Positions 36,552-45,346 of a stretch of DNA of 64,000 bases are shown here, piece after piece. The DNA comes from Agrobacterium vitis (GTDB taxonomy: Bacteria; Pseudomonadota; Alphaproteobacteria; Rhizobiales; Rhizobiaceae): assembly GCF_013426735.1 (NCBI RefSeq), contig NZ_AP023274.1:248001-312000 (forward strand). The letters are read 5' to 3'. Under the pieces are notes generated by a model. That model was not told the origin of the DNA and made no database searches. It saw nothing but the letters and a program-made list of their open reading frames with translations. A program made the position numbers and the translations under genes. Within the stretch, counting starts at the first letter, position 1. Each line of letters opens with the position of its first letter.

Positions 36552-36579
36552 CTTTACAAATCACAATTATTTTGTGAAG
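36552..36579. promoter_or_regulatory. Internal inverted repeat, candidate operator
   Basis: In the 103-base gap before the isomerase gene, TCACAA and TTGTGA form a perfect pair with a 5-base spacer (36561-36577). The outer bases CTTTACAAA/TTTGTGAAG extend the symmetry with one mismatch. The AT-rich setting suggests an internal promoter with its own operator. Confidence 0.4.
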
Positions 36580-36612
36580 TATGAAGTGTAGTGATCAAAG
36601 TGAGCCAGAGCC

Positions 36613-37593
36613 GTGACCCAGCTGAAATTTGCAACCCGCCTGAATTCCTTTGCCTCCTGCCCAAAGGCAGAATGGCCGGACCTGTCCGGCAAGCCGACCA
36701 TGCTGCAAATGGCAAAGCGTGCCGCAAAAGTCGATGGGCTAACGGATCTCGATCTCAATTATCCCGATCATGTTGGCGAAGACCCTGCTGTTTTGGCACG
36801 CCAGATCGGCGATATGGGCCTGGCAATCAATGGGTTCGCCATGCGCTATTACACCAATCCCGCCTTCAAGATCGGCGCATTCACCAATTCAGACCCCGCA
36901 GTCCGGCGGGAAGCCATCGATCTCACCAAGGCCGGTATTGACGCAGCCCGTGCAGCAGGCAGCCGGTTGATGACGCTCTGGCTCGGCCAGGATGGGTTCG
37001 ATTATGCCTTTCAGGCGGATTATCACATCCTGTGGCAACACGAAATTGATGGAATCCGTGAAGTTTGCGCCCATGACCCGGAATGCCAGATCAGCATCGA
37101 GTACAAGCCGAACGAACCTCGGTCCTACAGCCTGATGCCGGATGCGGCAACGACATTGCTGGCCATCAGGGATGTCGATATGCCCAATCTTGGCGTGACG
37201 CTGGACTTTGCCCACGTTCTCTACGCCGATGAACAGCCAGCCTTTGCCGCCGCCTTGATTGCCCGCCATAGCCGCGTTCTCGGTGTGCATCTGAACGATG
37301 GCTATGCCAAGCGCGACGATGGCCTGATGGTGGGCGCGGTCCACACCCAGCAGACCATCGAGCTTCTGCGCCAGATCCGCAAGGACGGCTACGATGGCGC
37401 CATCTACTTCGACACCTTCCCGGACATGACGGGTCTCGATCCCGTCCACGAATGCGAGGTCAATATCCAGACCGTCAAGCGCATGCTGCGGATTGTCGAT
37501 CGCCTCGATCAGGACAATCGTCTTTCGGGCGCCATCGACCGTCAGGATGCCGTGTCCGCGCAGGCCATCGTTCAGGAACTGATGCTGGGCTAA
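36613..37593 (+). CDS. TIM-barrel sugar isomerase/epimerase (AP-endonuclease-2 superfamily)
   Basis: A 326-residue cytoplasmic protein of the xylose-isomerase-like/AP_endonuc_2 superfamily. Metal and base candidates can be seen: Glu in ISIEYKPNEPR, Asp and His in VTLDFAHVLYA, His and Asp in LGVHLNDGYAKRDD, and a late Asp in IYFDTFPD. It could interconvert a ketose or aldose before phosphorylation. The start is GTG 36613 with a weak ribosome site. It sits between the two transport systems. The substrate cannot be deduced. Confidence 0.83.
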   Translation: MTQLKFATRLNSFASCPKAEWPDLSGKPTMLQMAKRAAKVDGLTDLDLNYPDHVGEDPAVLARQIGDMGLAINGFAMRYYTNPAFKIGAFTNSDPAVRREAIDLTKAGIDAARAAGSRLMTLWLGQDGFDYAFQADYHILWQHEIDGIREVCAHDPECQISIEYKPNEPRSYSLMPDAATTLLAIRDVDMPNLGVTLDFAHVLYADEQPAFAAALIARHSRVLGVHLNDGYAKRDDGLMVGAVHTQQTIELLRQIRKDGYDGAIYFDTFPDMTGLDPVHECEVNIQTVKRMLRIVDRLDQDNRLSGAIDRQDAVSAQAIVQELMLG

Positions 37594-37684
37594 GGCCCGC
37601 AATTCCAAATACCCCGAGATTTCAGACCTTTGTAACCAAAGGCATGCCGGAGGCATGCTTGATGATACCACCTGGGAGGAACCG

Positions 37685-38749
37685 ATGAAGACCATGATGA
37701 AACTGACGCTTGCCACTGGCCTTGCTGCCAGCTTCCTGTTCAGCGCAGCCTTTGCACAGCAGCTAGCCCCGCTCAATTCCGACACTGAAAAAGACCGCAT
37801 GGACTGGTCGCAGCTGGAAGCAAAGTTCGGCCCCTTTCCGAAGCTTCCTGACGGCACAAAGGCGGGCGCAGTCTCAAAGACACTGACCAACGAATATTGG
37901 CGGTCGCTCGGTGAGGGCTATGCGGCGTTCGGCAAGGCCAAGAACGTTCCGGTCGCCTATCAGGCGGCGCAAAGCGAAGGCGACCAGCTTGGTCAGTTGA
38001 CAATTGCCGAGGGGATGATCACCCAAGGCTATAACGTTCTGCTGGTGTCGCCGCAGACGGATTCCAATCTTCAGCCGGTGATCGAACAGGCCAAGGCCGC
38101 CAATATTCCGGTCGTTGACGTCAATGATGCCGTGATCCCGCAGGCCGAGCACTATGTCGGCAATGTCCAGCGCGACAATGGCGTGCGGGTCGCCAAATGG
38201 TTCATCACCAACCGTCCGCAGGGTGGCAAGGTGGCGATCATCGAGGGTCAGGCCGGTGTTTATGCCGCCGCGCAACGCACCGACGGCTTCAAGTCCACCA
38301 TCGGTGAAAACGGCAAGTTCAAGATCGTCGCCAGCGTTCCAGGCAATTGGGACCGGCAGACCTCCTACGATGCCGCGACCAACATCCTCAACCAACACCC
38401 CGATCTTATCGGCTTCTATGCCAACAATGACGGCATGGCATTGGGCGTGGTCGAAGCCGTCAAGGCGGCAGGGCTTGCGGGCAAGGTCGCGGTTTTCGGC
38501 ACTGACGGTATTTCAGACGCCTACGCCTCGATCAAGGCAGGCGAACTGACCGGCACCGTCGATAGCTTTCCGGTTCTAACAGGTGAAGTGGCCATGGAAA
38601 CAGCCCTTCGGCTCGTTGCCGGCCAGAAATTGCCGCGCGTTGTCGCAACGCCTCAGGCGCTGATCACCGCCGACAACCTCGCCCGCTACCAGGGCAAGGG
38701 CGTCGATGTGCGCGCCGTGCTGATGGAAGATGCCAAGGCTGCAAAATAA
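37685..38749 (+). CDS. RbsB-type sugar-binding protein of a CUT2 importer
   Basis: A 354-residue periplasmic protein of the ribose-binding type (Peripla_BP_4). The Sec signal MKTMMKLTLATGLAASFLFSA ends near AFA-QQ. Core motifs: VSKTLTNEYWRSLGEGYAAF, GYNVLLVSPQTDSNLQPVIE, VDVNDAV, LIGFYANNDGMALGVVEAV and VFGTDGISDAYASI. The mature protein has an N-terminal extension of about 45 residues before the first strand. ATG 37685 follows GGGAGGAACC. It feeds the RbsA/RbsC-type proteins downstream. Confidence 0.93.
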   Translation: MKTMMKLTLATGLAASFLFSAAFAQQLAPLNSDTEKDRMDWSQLEAKFGPFPKLPDGTKAGAVSKTLTNEYWRSLGEGYAAFGKAKNVPVAYQAAQSEGDQLGQLTIAEGMITQGYNVLLVSPQTDSNLQPVIEQAKAANIPVVDVNDAVIPQAEHYVGNVQRDNGVRVAKWFITNRPQGGKVAIIEGQAGVYAAAQRTDGFKSTIGENGKFKIVASVPGNWDRQTSYDAATNILNQHPDLIGFYANNDGMALGVVEAVKAAGLAGKVAVFGTDGISDAYASIKAGELTGTVDSFPVLTGEVAMETALRLVAGQKLPRVVATPQALITADNLARYQGKGVDVRAVLMEDAKAAK

Positions 38750-38763
38750 TCGGGGTTAGGGCA

Positions 38764-38786
38764 CTGCCAGCTTTCAGGGCTGGCAG
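38764..38786 (+). promoter_or_regulatory. Intercistronic hairpin after the RbsB-type gene
   Basis: A perfect 8-bp stem CTGCCAGC/GCTGGCAG with a 7-base loop lies 14 bases after the binding-protein stop and 28 before the ATPase start. No T-run follows, so message stabilisation is favoured over termination. Confidence 0.68.
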
Positions 38787-38813
38787 CGCGTGTCTTGCAG
38801 GAGGAGGTAAGAG

Positions 38814-40334
38814 ATGGTGCCGAGACTGGGATTTGAAACAATCTCCAAGAGCTTTCCGGGCGTCAACGCGCTGACGGAGGTGAGCTTTGACGTCGCTCCC
38901 GGAGAAATTCACGGCCTGCTGGGTGAAAACGGCGCGGGAAAATCAACGCTTCTGCGCATTTTGTCCGGTGTCTTCCGCCCAACCTCCGGCACTGTTTTCG
39001 TCGATGGCGAAGCTGTCGCGTTTCGCAAGCCGCTGGATGCAAGACAGGCTGGCATTGCGATGATCCATCAGGAACTTCAACAGGTTCCGCATCTGAGTGT
39101 TGCCCAGAACATGTTTCTTGGCCATTCACTGACCCGCATGGGCGGGCTTTTCGTTTCGCGCCGGGAGCAGGAGCAGCGAGCCGCCGAAGCGCTGTCGATG
39201 ATCGACCGCAGCATCGACGTCTCCGCACCCATCTCCAGCCTGAAAGTCGCGCAGCGACAGATTGTCGAGATCGGCCGCGCCCTGCTCGACAAGGCCAAGG
39301 TCATCGCCATGGATGAGCCGACCTCCAGCTTGACGCCGAGCGAGTTCGACCGGCTGGCTGAGGTGATTGCCGATCTCTCGGCCAGTGGCGTGTCGATTAT
39401 TTATGTTTCACATAAGATGGACGAGGTTTTCCGCATCTGCCAACGCGCCAGCGTCATGCGGGATGGCAAACTCGTTGGCATCGTTGATATGAAAGCCACA
39501 TCGGAAAAACAGGTCATCGCCATGATGGTCGGGCGTGAACTGATGCAGGAAACCCATCATTCCTTCGTGACCGATCAGGTCAGGCTGCAAGCCAGCAATC
39601 TGTCCTCAGCCACCAAGATCAAAAATGTCTCCTTCACCCTGAAAAGGGGTGAAGTGCTAGGCATTGCTGGGCTGGTCGGCTCGGGGCGCACGGAATTGCT
39701 GCGCCTGATCGCCGGGGTCGATCGTCTGAGCGAGGGGTCTATTACCATCGATGGCAAGAGTGTCAGCCTGCGCAATCCCCGTGACGCAATCGCGGCAGGA
39801 ATCGGCCTTGTGCCGGAAGAGCGCAAGCGCGAAGGCATCATCCCTTTGCGTCCGGTCAGTTTGAACATGGCGCTCGCCTCGCTTCCCAGCTTTTCCGCTG
39901 CCGGTCTGATCCGCACCGGAAAACTGCGCGCCAGCGCGCAGGATTTGTTGAAGCGGGTCAACCTGCGGCCATTTCAGCTTGATCGCCCTATCCGTCTGTT
40001 CAGCGGCGGCAACCAGCAAAAGGCCATTATTGCCCGCTGGCTGGCGGCCAAATCGCAAATCCTGCTGTTCGATGAGCCGACACGCGGCATCGATGTCGGG
40101 GCAAAATCCGAGATTTACCAATTGATCGAAGCCCTGGCCCGCGAAGGCCATTCGATCATCGTCGTCTCCTCCGAGCTTCCCGAAGTCATCCGGCTCTCCG
40201 ACCGGGTCCTGGTGATGCGGGAAGGGCAGATCGCGGCTGAAATCTTGCGCGAACAGCTGACGGAAAGTGCCATTCTCGCCCACGCCATTCCAGGAGCGAG
40301 TGCCGGTGCTACCGCCATCGCACATCCTGCATAA
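38814..40334 (+). CDS. RbsA-type double ABC ATPase of a CUT2 importer
   Basis: A 506-residue ATPase with two nucleotide-binding domains, the CUT2 arrangement. Domain one: GENGAGKST, the CUT2 sequence SSLKVAQRQIVEIGRAL in the signature position and VIAMDEPTSSL. Domain two: the degenerate Walker A GLVGSGRTE, EERKREGI, FSGGNQQKAI and LLFDEPTRGIDVGAK. ATG 38814 has GGAGGAGG upstream. It works with the permease at 40354 and the binding protein at 37685. Confidence 0.94.
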   Translation: MVPRLGFETISKSFPGVNALTEVSFDVAPGEIHGLLGENGAGKSTLLRILSGVFRPTSGTVFVDGEAVAFRKPLDARQAGIAMIHQELQQVPHLSVAQNMFLGHSLTRMGGLFVSRREQEQRAAEALSMIDRSIDVSAPISSLKVAQRQIVEIGRALLDKAKVIAMDEPTSSLTPSEFDRLAEVIADLSASGVSIIYVSHKMDEVFRICQRASVMRDGKLVGIVDMKATSEKQVIAMMVGRELMQETHHSFVTDQVRLQASNLSSATKIKNVSFTLKRGEVLGIAGLVGSGRTELLRLIAGVDRLSEGSITIDGKSVSLRNPRDAIAAGIGLVPEERKREGIIPLRPVSLNMALASLPSFSAAGLIRTGKLRASAQDLLKRVNLRPFQLDRPIRLFSGGNQQKAIIARWLAAKSQILLFDEPTRGIDVGAKSEIYQLIEALAREGHSIIVVSSELPEVIRLSDRVLVMREGQIAAEILREQLTESAILAHAIPGASAGATAIAHPA

Positions 40335-40353
40335 ACAGAGAGGATCTTTCTCC

Positions 40354-41331
40354 ATGACCGCCTCTTCATCCGCCGCCAGCCAATCGGTCCCGACCTTTCG
40401 CCGGTTTTCCGTCTCGTTGCGTGATGCCGGAACGCTGATTGGCCTCATCGTCATCATGGCGGTATTTGCAGCGCTCGTTCCCGGCTTCCTGTCGGAGCGC
40501 AACCTGACCAATATTCTCCAGCAATCCAGCATCAATGCCTGCCTGGCACTGGGCATGACGCTAGTGATCATTTCAGGCGGCATCGATCTATCGGTCGGGC
40601 CGACCGCTGCCATTGCCGCCGTAATGACCGCGACGCTGCTGCTGGGCGGCACGCCCATTCCTTTGGCGATTCTCGCCGGGCTTGGCGTCGGCGCGGTATG
40701 CGGCTTCATCAATGGTGTGCTTGTCGCCTATATTGGCCTGCAACCCTTCATCGTGACGCTGGGGACACTGAGCACCTACCGAGCCATCGCGCTGATCTTC
40801 ACCGGCGGCAATCCGGTGCTGGGCATTCCGCCCGGTTTTCGGGCGCTGTTCAATGGAACCCTGATCGGCCTGCCAATCCCGGTGTTGATCGTTGCCGGGG
40901 TGTCGGTCGCCGCCTGGGTGCTGCTGAAGAAGACGCCCATTGGCGAATACCTGATGGCGGTTGGCGGCAATGAGGAAGCCGCTTACGTGGCAGGCGTTCC
41001 AATCGCCCGTACCAAGATTACCGCCTATGTGATTTCCGGCGGGCTCGCCGCACTCGCCTCTCTCATCCTGATTGGCCGTCTTGGCGCAGCCGAGCCCATT
41101 CTCGGCAATCTCTGGGAGCTGGATGCAATTGCAGCAGCGGCGATTGGCGGTGCATCGCTGATGGGCGGCAAGGGCAGTATTGTCGGCACCATTCTTGGCG
41201 CCATTATCCTGGGTGCCATGCGCAATGGTTTGACGCTGATGAATGTCCAGGCCTTCTATCAACTGCTCGCCACCGGCCTTATAATCCTCGTCGCAATGAT
41301 GATTGATCGCGCGACAAGGGGACGGGAATGA
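40354..41331 (+). CDS. RbsC-type permease of a CUT2 importer
   Basis: A 325-residue inner-membrane permease with the CUT2 signature: NLTNILQQSSINACLALGMT, VIISGGIDLSVGPTAAI, GFINGVLVAYIGLQPFIVTL, GNEEAAYVAGV and AAIGGASLMGGKGSIVGT. I use ATG 40354 behind AGAGAGG; the longer frame overlaps the ATPase gene. The 3' end overlaps the regulator start by 4 bases. Confidence 0.93.
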   Translation: MTASSSAASQSVPTFRRFSVSLRDAGTLIGLIVIMAVFAALVPGFLSERNLTNILQQSSINACLALGMTLVIISGGIDLSVGPTAAIAAVMTATLLLGGTPIPLAILAGLGVGAVCGFINGVLVAYIGLQPFIVTLGTLSTYRAIALIFTGGNPVLGIPPGFRALFNGTLIGLPIPVLIVAGVSVAAWVLLKKTPIGEYLMAVGGNEEAAYVAGVPIARTKITAYVISGGLAALASLILIGRLGAAEPILGNLWELDAIAAAAIGGASLMGGKGSIVGTILGAIILGAMRNGLTLMNVQAFYQLLATGLIILVAMMIDRATRGRE

Positions 41332-42203
41332 ACGCTGATGGCTTTGACATGAAGGCGGTGGGGCCGCGCATTCGCATGATGATGCCAATGCTGACGCCGC
41401 TGGAAGCAAAGGTCGTGGATACGGTCTTCGGCATGCGTGATTTCAGCGAGGAGACCTCGCTGAAGCAGATCGCCGAAAATGCCGGGGTTTCGGAAGCCAT
41501 GGTGGTGAAGATCACCAAGAAGCTCGGTTTTTCCGGCTTCCGGGATTTCCGGTCTTCCGTCAGCCAGTATAACCGCCAGCCAACCACTGAAATGCATCAG
41601 GAATTGTCGGTTGACGACACCTCGCTTGAAATCGTCCAGAAAGTCTTTCGCACCTCGATCCACGCCCTTGAGGAAACGCTTGCCATTCTGGACATGGCAG
41701 CCTTTGACCAGGCGGCGGACATGATCCATAAGGCTCGAAACCGGGATTTCTACGGCGTCGGCGGCTCGGCGCAGATCGCCCGGGATGTGGCTCACAAGTT
41801 TTTGAGAATTGGCGTGCGCGCCAGCGTCTTTGACGATTCACACATGATGCTGATGTCGGCGGCCCTTCTTGCCGATACCGATGTCGCCATCGGCTTTTCG
41901 CATTCGGGCAATACGATTGCGGTGATCGAGGCCCTACAGCTTGCCCGCAAGAATGGCGCCAGCACCATTGCCGTGACCAATTACGGTTCCTCCGCGCTCG
42001 CCCAGTCCGCCGACGTGGTCTTGTGTTCCACCGCACAAGGCTCGCCTTTGATGGGGGAGAATGCCGCGGCGCGCATCGCGCAGCTCAATATTCTCGACGC
42101 CATTTTCGTCGCCGTCGCCCAGCGCGACTATCAGGCCGCCGAGCGCAATCTCGACCGCACCATGTCCGCCGTCACCTCCAAACGCAAAGATCGCCTTCCA
42201 TGA
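41328..42203 (+). CDS. RpiR/MurR-family transcriptional regulator
   Basis: A 291-residue regulator. Helix-turn-helix SLKQIAENAGVSEAMVVKIT near residue 45, then a SIS domain (FYGVGGSAQIARDVAHKF, DVAIGFSHSGNTIAVIEAL) that senses a phosphosugar. It overlaps the permease by ATGA and the downstream kinase by ATGA, so it is translated with them. Position and ligand type suggest that it senses the phosphorylated product of the neighbouring kinase and controls the sugar module. Confidence 0.9.
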   Translation: MNADGFDMKAVGPRIRMMMPMLTPLEAKVVDTVFGMRDFSEETSLKQIAENAGVSEAMVVKITKKLGFSGFRDFRSSVSQYNRQPTTEMHQELSVDDTSLEIVQKVFRTSIHALEETLAILDMAAFDQAADMIHKARNRDFYGVGGSAQIARDVAHKFLRIGVRASVFDDSHMMLMSAALLADTDVAIGFSHSGNTIAVIEALQLARKNGASTIAVTNYGSSALAQSADVVLCSTAQGSPLMGENAAARIAQLNILDAIFVAVAQRDYQAAERNLDRTMSAVTSKRKDRLP

Positions 42204-43087
42204 CATCCTCGCCTATCGTCACCGTTTTCGGCAGCTTGCATTATGATATCGCGGTCTTCGGTCCAGACCGGCCACGTCAGGGAGAAACTGTTGCAGGCAC
42301 GTCCTGGCACCCCAAAAGCGGCGGCAAGGGTGGCAATCAGGCTGTCTCGGCAGCACAGGCTGGCGTCTCGACATTCATGATCGGCGCAGTTGCCGACGAC
42401 GACTTCGGACGGTTTCTGTTGGAAAATCTCAAACGCCGACAGGTTGATGATCGCTTCGTGCGGCGCAACGCGGCGGCGTCAACTGGGATGAGCGTTGCGA
42501 TTTTCGATGCGCAGGGCGATTACGGTGCCGTTATCGTGTCCGGCGCCAACCTGACGCTTGGCGATGAGGATGTCGCAGCCGCAGCCGAACTGCTGGGCCG
42601 GACAACGGTTCTGGTTCTGCAAAACGAGATCCCCGACGCCGCCAATGTCGCCGCAGCAAGGGCCGTCCGGCAGGCTGGCGGCCGCGTCCTGATCAATGCC
42701 GCACCGGCGCGCACCTTGTCAGCCGACCTTCAGAACCTGATAGACATCATCGTCGTCAACGCTATCGAGGCTGAAATGCTGGCGGGTGTCCCGGTTGTCG
42801 AAACGCTCGATGGCGCATTGGAAGCGGCAAGGATGCTGTTGGCGAACTTCCCGGACGTTGTGGTCACCGCAGGCGGTGCGGGTGTCGCCTACGCAAGCCG
42901 GGGTGGAGAAGAAATCGTCCTGCCAGCCGTGAAGGTGAAAGTGGAAAGCACGCACGGAGCCGGCGACATGTTCATCGGCGTCATGGCCGCAGCCCTCGCC
43001 ACGGGAAAATCGATGCGCGACGCACTTTCACTGGCAAATATCGAGGCCGCAAAACTGGTTGCAACACCGGAGGCTGAACGCCTTTAG
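42200..43087 (+). CDS. PfkB-family sugar kinase, second copy
   Basis: A 295-residue cytoplasmic kinase starting at ATG 42200 in an ATGA overlap with the RpiR gene; the much longer open frame before it lies inside that gene. PfkB motifs: SGGKGGNQAVSAAQAG and the catalytic THGAGDMFIG. It differs clearly from the kinase at 35583, so the module probably phosphorylates two substrates, or the same position on two isomers. It is the last gene of the module. Confidence 0.9.
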   Translation: MTSSPIVTVFGSLHYDIAVFGPDRPRQGETVAGTSWHPKSGGKGGNQAVSAAQAGVSTFMIGAVADDDFGRFLLENLKRRQVDDRFVRRNAAASTGMSVAIFDAQGDYGAVIVSGANLTLGDEDVAAAAELLGRTTVLVLQNEIPDAANVAAARAVRQAGGRVLINAAPARTLSADLQNLIDIIVVNAIEAEMLAGVPVVETLDGALEAARMLLANFPDVVVTAGGAGVAYASRGGEEIVLPAVKVKVESTHGAGDMFIGVMAAALATGKSMRDALSLANIEAAKLVATPEAERL

Positions 43088-43124
43088 AGTTTATCAGGGA
43101 AAAGCGGGAGCCGGTTTTCCCTTG
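43088..43124. repeat. Short rhizobial intergenic repeat with hairpin, copy B
   Basis: AGAGTTTATCAGGGAAAAGCG then CGGTTTTCCCT follows the kinase stop directly. AGGGAAAA (43096-43103) pairs with TTTTCCCT (43115-43122), so the copy can also act as a 3' stem-loop. It is related to copy A at 31133-31167. Confidence 0.5.
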
Positions 43125-43501
43125 GTGAGCGGATCCATCGACTGCATGTTTCCTTGAAGATGTACAAGCGTGCTGAATAGACAAGAACCAGATTATGAAT
43201 ATCGTGTTCTGGCCAAATCATAGCGACCTCGTTCAATCCCCGCCATATCCACGACTGTGCATAGTGATGCGTTGTACAGTTCGTCCCTCACTCGGCTGTC
43301 CGTCCAGTAAATTCGCCAATTGCCCTCAACCTTTATAGGTCTTCGCCATTTGATGATAGCAGATTTGATGAACCAGGCTCTGGTGCCCAAGGACATTATC
43401 TGATGACGCGATAGGCCTTCTTTTCGAGCGAAAGAGCCGGCCCCGGAACTTCCATGCCATCGGAGAATTAATGGTAAGCTTATTCCATCTGGAGGAATAC
43501 C
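43125..43501. other. Intergenic stretch with no recognisable gene
   Basis: About 375 bases between the kinase and the small membrane protein. Short open frames on the minus strand have no family resemblance that I can see and no good ribosome sites. The last bases carry CTGGAGGAATACC, the ribosome site of the gene at 43502. Confidence 0.6.
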
Positions 43502-43936
43502 ATGTCCGAGAAACCCAGCCTCTTTTCAAAATTTTCCGGCATGATTGCGGACCTGACCGGCAAGCCGGCAACATTCGTCATTGCGGTTGCCGGGATCATC
43601 CTCTGGGCGGTCAGCGGTCCGCTCTTTGGTTTTTCCGAAACCTGGCAACTCGTGGTCAATACTGGAACGACAATCATCACCTTCCTGATGGTCTTCGTCC
43701 TGCAAAACTCTCAGAACCGAGACGGCAAGGCCGTTCAGGCAAAACTGGACGAGCTAATCCTGACCAGTGCCGCGGAAAACCGGTTTATGGGCATCGAACA
43801 CCTGGATGAAAAGGAGTTAAAGCGGCTGACGCGGCTTCTTAAGGAGGCCGCCGAAAGCGATCCCGATCATGCGCTCTCCGAGAAAGTCGATCACCTCATT
43901 CTTGATCGCCGGACAAAACTGCGAAAGAGAGAGTAA
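43502..43936 (+). CDS. Low-affinity iron permease family membrane protein (small)
   Basis: A 144-residue protein with two hydrophobic helices (FVIAVAGIILWAVSGPLFGF and the TTIITFLMVFVLQNSQNRD region), followed by a soluble helical tail AVQAKLDELILTSAAENRFM ending in basic residues. The second helix and its QNSQNRDGKAVQAKLDEL continuation are the hallmark of the low-affinity iron permease (Fet4-like) bacterial family. Iron transport has not been shown for most bacterial members. ATG 43502 has CTGGAGGA just upstream. It looks like a stand-alone gene. Confidence 0.85.
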   Translation: MSEKPSLFSKFSGMIADLTGKPATFVIAVAGIILWAVSGPLFGFSETWQLVVNTGTTIITFLMVFVLQNSQNRDGKAVQAKLDELILTSAAENRFMGIEHLDEKELKRLTRLLKEAAESDPDHALSEKVDHLILDRRTKLRKRE

Positions 43937-44123
43937 GAGGGTCTACGGGTCCGACTGATGTTATAGACTATCGAATTTTGGAATGCTTGAATTCCATCCT
44001 GTACGTCCCATTTCGAGGGCGAGCAGTAATGAAAGTGGTTCTCTGACAAACGGTACACAGCAGATTTCAAGCCCAGATGATCGATAGAATCACTTGCAAT
44101 AGCTCACCAATCAGCGTAATTTT

Positions 44124-44150
44124 GAGTTATAGAAAAGGCGGCTATAACTC
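44124..44150 (+). promoter_or_regulatory. Perfect palindrome abutting the Fic start codon
   Basis: GAGTTATAG (44124-44132) and CTATAACTC (44142-44150) are exact inverted repeats around a 9-base spacer AAAAGGCGG, which contains the probable ribosome site. The ATG of the Fic gene begins at the next base. As DNA it could be an operator for the Fic protein's own winged helix; as RNA it would hold the ribosome site in a hairpin loop against the start codon. The upstream 43937-44123 shows nothing else. Confidence 0.6.
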
Positions 44151-45257
44151 ATGCAATGGAACTGGCAACTGCCCGATTGGCCAAACTTCTCCTATGACAT
44201 TGAGAACATGGCCGCTTTGGAGCAAAGGTTTCTCCAGTCATCCGGTGAGGTGATCGGTGCTGTCAGGCATTTCAGTGACGACGACAGTAACCAATTGCGG
44301 ATTGAGTTGCTGAGCGACGAAGCCATTAAAACGTCGGAGATCGAAGGTGAGTTCCTTGATCGAGCAAGCGTACAGTCGTCGCTGCGCCGACAATTTGGTC
44401 TCAATACAGACAATCGTCCGATCCGACCACAAGAACGTGGGATCGCAGAGATGATGGCCGACGTCTATAAAAATTGGTCCGGCCCACTCCAGCATGAGGA
44501 CCTTTTCCGTTGGCACTCGATGCTGATGGCGGGAAACCGATATATCGAAACAATTGGCGCCTACCGACGCCATAATGATGCCATGCAGATCGTCTCAGGG
44601 CGCCTGGACAAGCCCATAATCCATTTTGAGGCACCACCATCCCGCCAGGTGGCTGCGGAAATGGCACTTTTCATCGACTGGTTCAAGCGGTCGGGGCCAA
44701 GCGGGTCAACTCCATTATCTGCGCTGACCCGCGCAGCCATCGGACACCTCTATTTCGAAAGCATCCATCCCTTTGAGGACGGTAACGGTAGAATTGGACG
44801 CGCGTTAGCTGAAAAATCGCTAGCACAGAACATTGGGCAACCAACTCTGATTTCGCTTGCCTTTACAATTGAGCGTGACCGAAAGGCCTATTACTGCGAA
44901 CTTGAGCGCCATCAGCGAAAGCTCGATATCACCGGGTGGATTGTCTATTTTTCGCAGACAATCCTGGATGCCCAACAGGCAACGATTGATCGCATTGCCT
45001 TCTTCATTCAAAAGGCAAAATTCTACGATCGGTTTCGGGACCGGTTTAATGAGCGCCAGGAAAAAGTCATCGTCCGTATTTTTCGAGAGGGTGTTGCTGG
45101 TTTTAAAGGCGGGTTGAGCGCGGAAAATTACATTTCAATCACGGCCACATCGCGTGCAACAGCAACGCGTGACCTCCAGCACCTTGTCGAGATCGGTGCA
45201 TTCACGCGCACCGGAGAGCGGCGACACACGCGGTACACCCTACGACTTCAAAACTGA
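44151..45257 (+). CDS. Fic-family AMP-transferase with DUF4172-like N-terminus and C-terminal winged helix
   Basis: A 368-residue Fic protein, predicted to transfer AMP (or a related group) from a nucleotide to a hydroxyl of a target protein. The N-terminus (WNWQLPDWPNFSYD) is of DUF4172 type. The N-terminal inhibitory helix motif TSEIEG is at residues 61-66, making this a self-inhibited class II Fic. The catalytic motif HPFEDGNGRIGR starts at His206. The C-terminus is a winged helix (LSAENYISITATSRATATRD, then LVEIGAFTRTGERRHTRY). No toxin or antitoxin partner adjoins it; it appears self-contained. Confidence 0.92.
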   Translation: MQWNWQLPDWPNFSYDIENMAALEQRFLQSSGEVIGAVRHFSDDDSNQLRIELLSDEAIKTSEIEGEFLDRASVQSSLRRQFGLNTDNRPIRPQERGIAEMMADVYKNWSGPLQHEDLFRWHSMLMAGNRYIETIGAYRRHNDAMQIVSGRLDKPIIHFEAPPSRQVAAEMALFIDWFKRSGPSGSTPLSALTRAAIGHLYFESIHPFEDGNGRIGRALAEKSLAQNIGQPTLISLAFTIERDRKAYYCELERHQRKLDITGWIVYFSQTILDAQQATIDRIAFFIQKAKFYDRFRDRFNERQEKVIVRIFREGVAGFKGGLSAENYISITATSRATATRDLQHLVEIGAFTRTGERRHTRYTLRLQN

Positions 45258-45346
45258 CCATCATTTCAAGAGGCCAAAATTTCGATCAGATTATCTGCTC
45301 GTCGTTTCGTCCAGGTGTCGGACAACCCCAAGGATATTCAGTCCAT

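Noticed and set aside
43193..43396. Minus-strand frame of 67 codons in the gap before the small membrane protein
   Set aside because: No resemblance, no ribosome site and unusual composition; too weak to call a gene.
44151..45257. Fic protein as part of a toxin-antitoxin pair
   Set aside because: No small antitoxin gene adjoins it; the inhibitory motif TSEIEG is inside the same chain, so it is self-inhibited.
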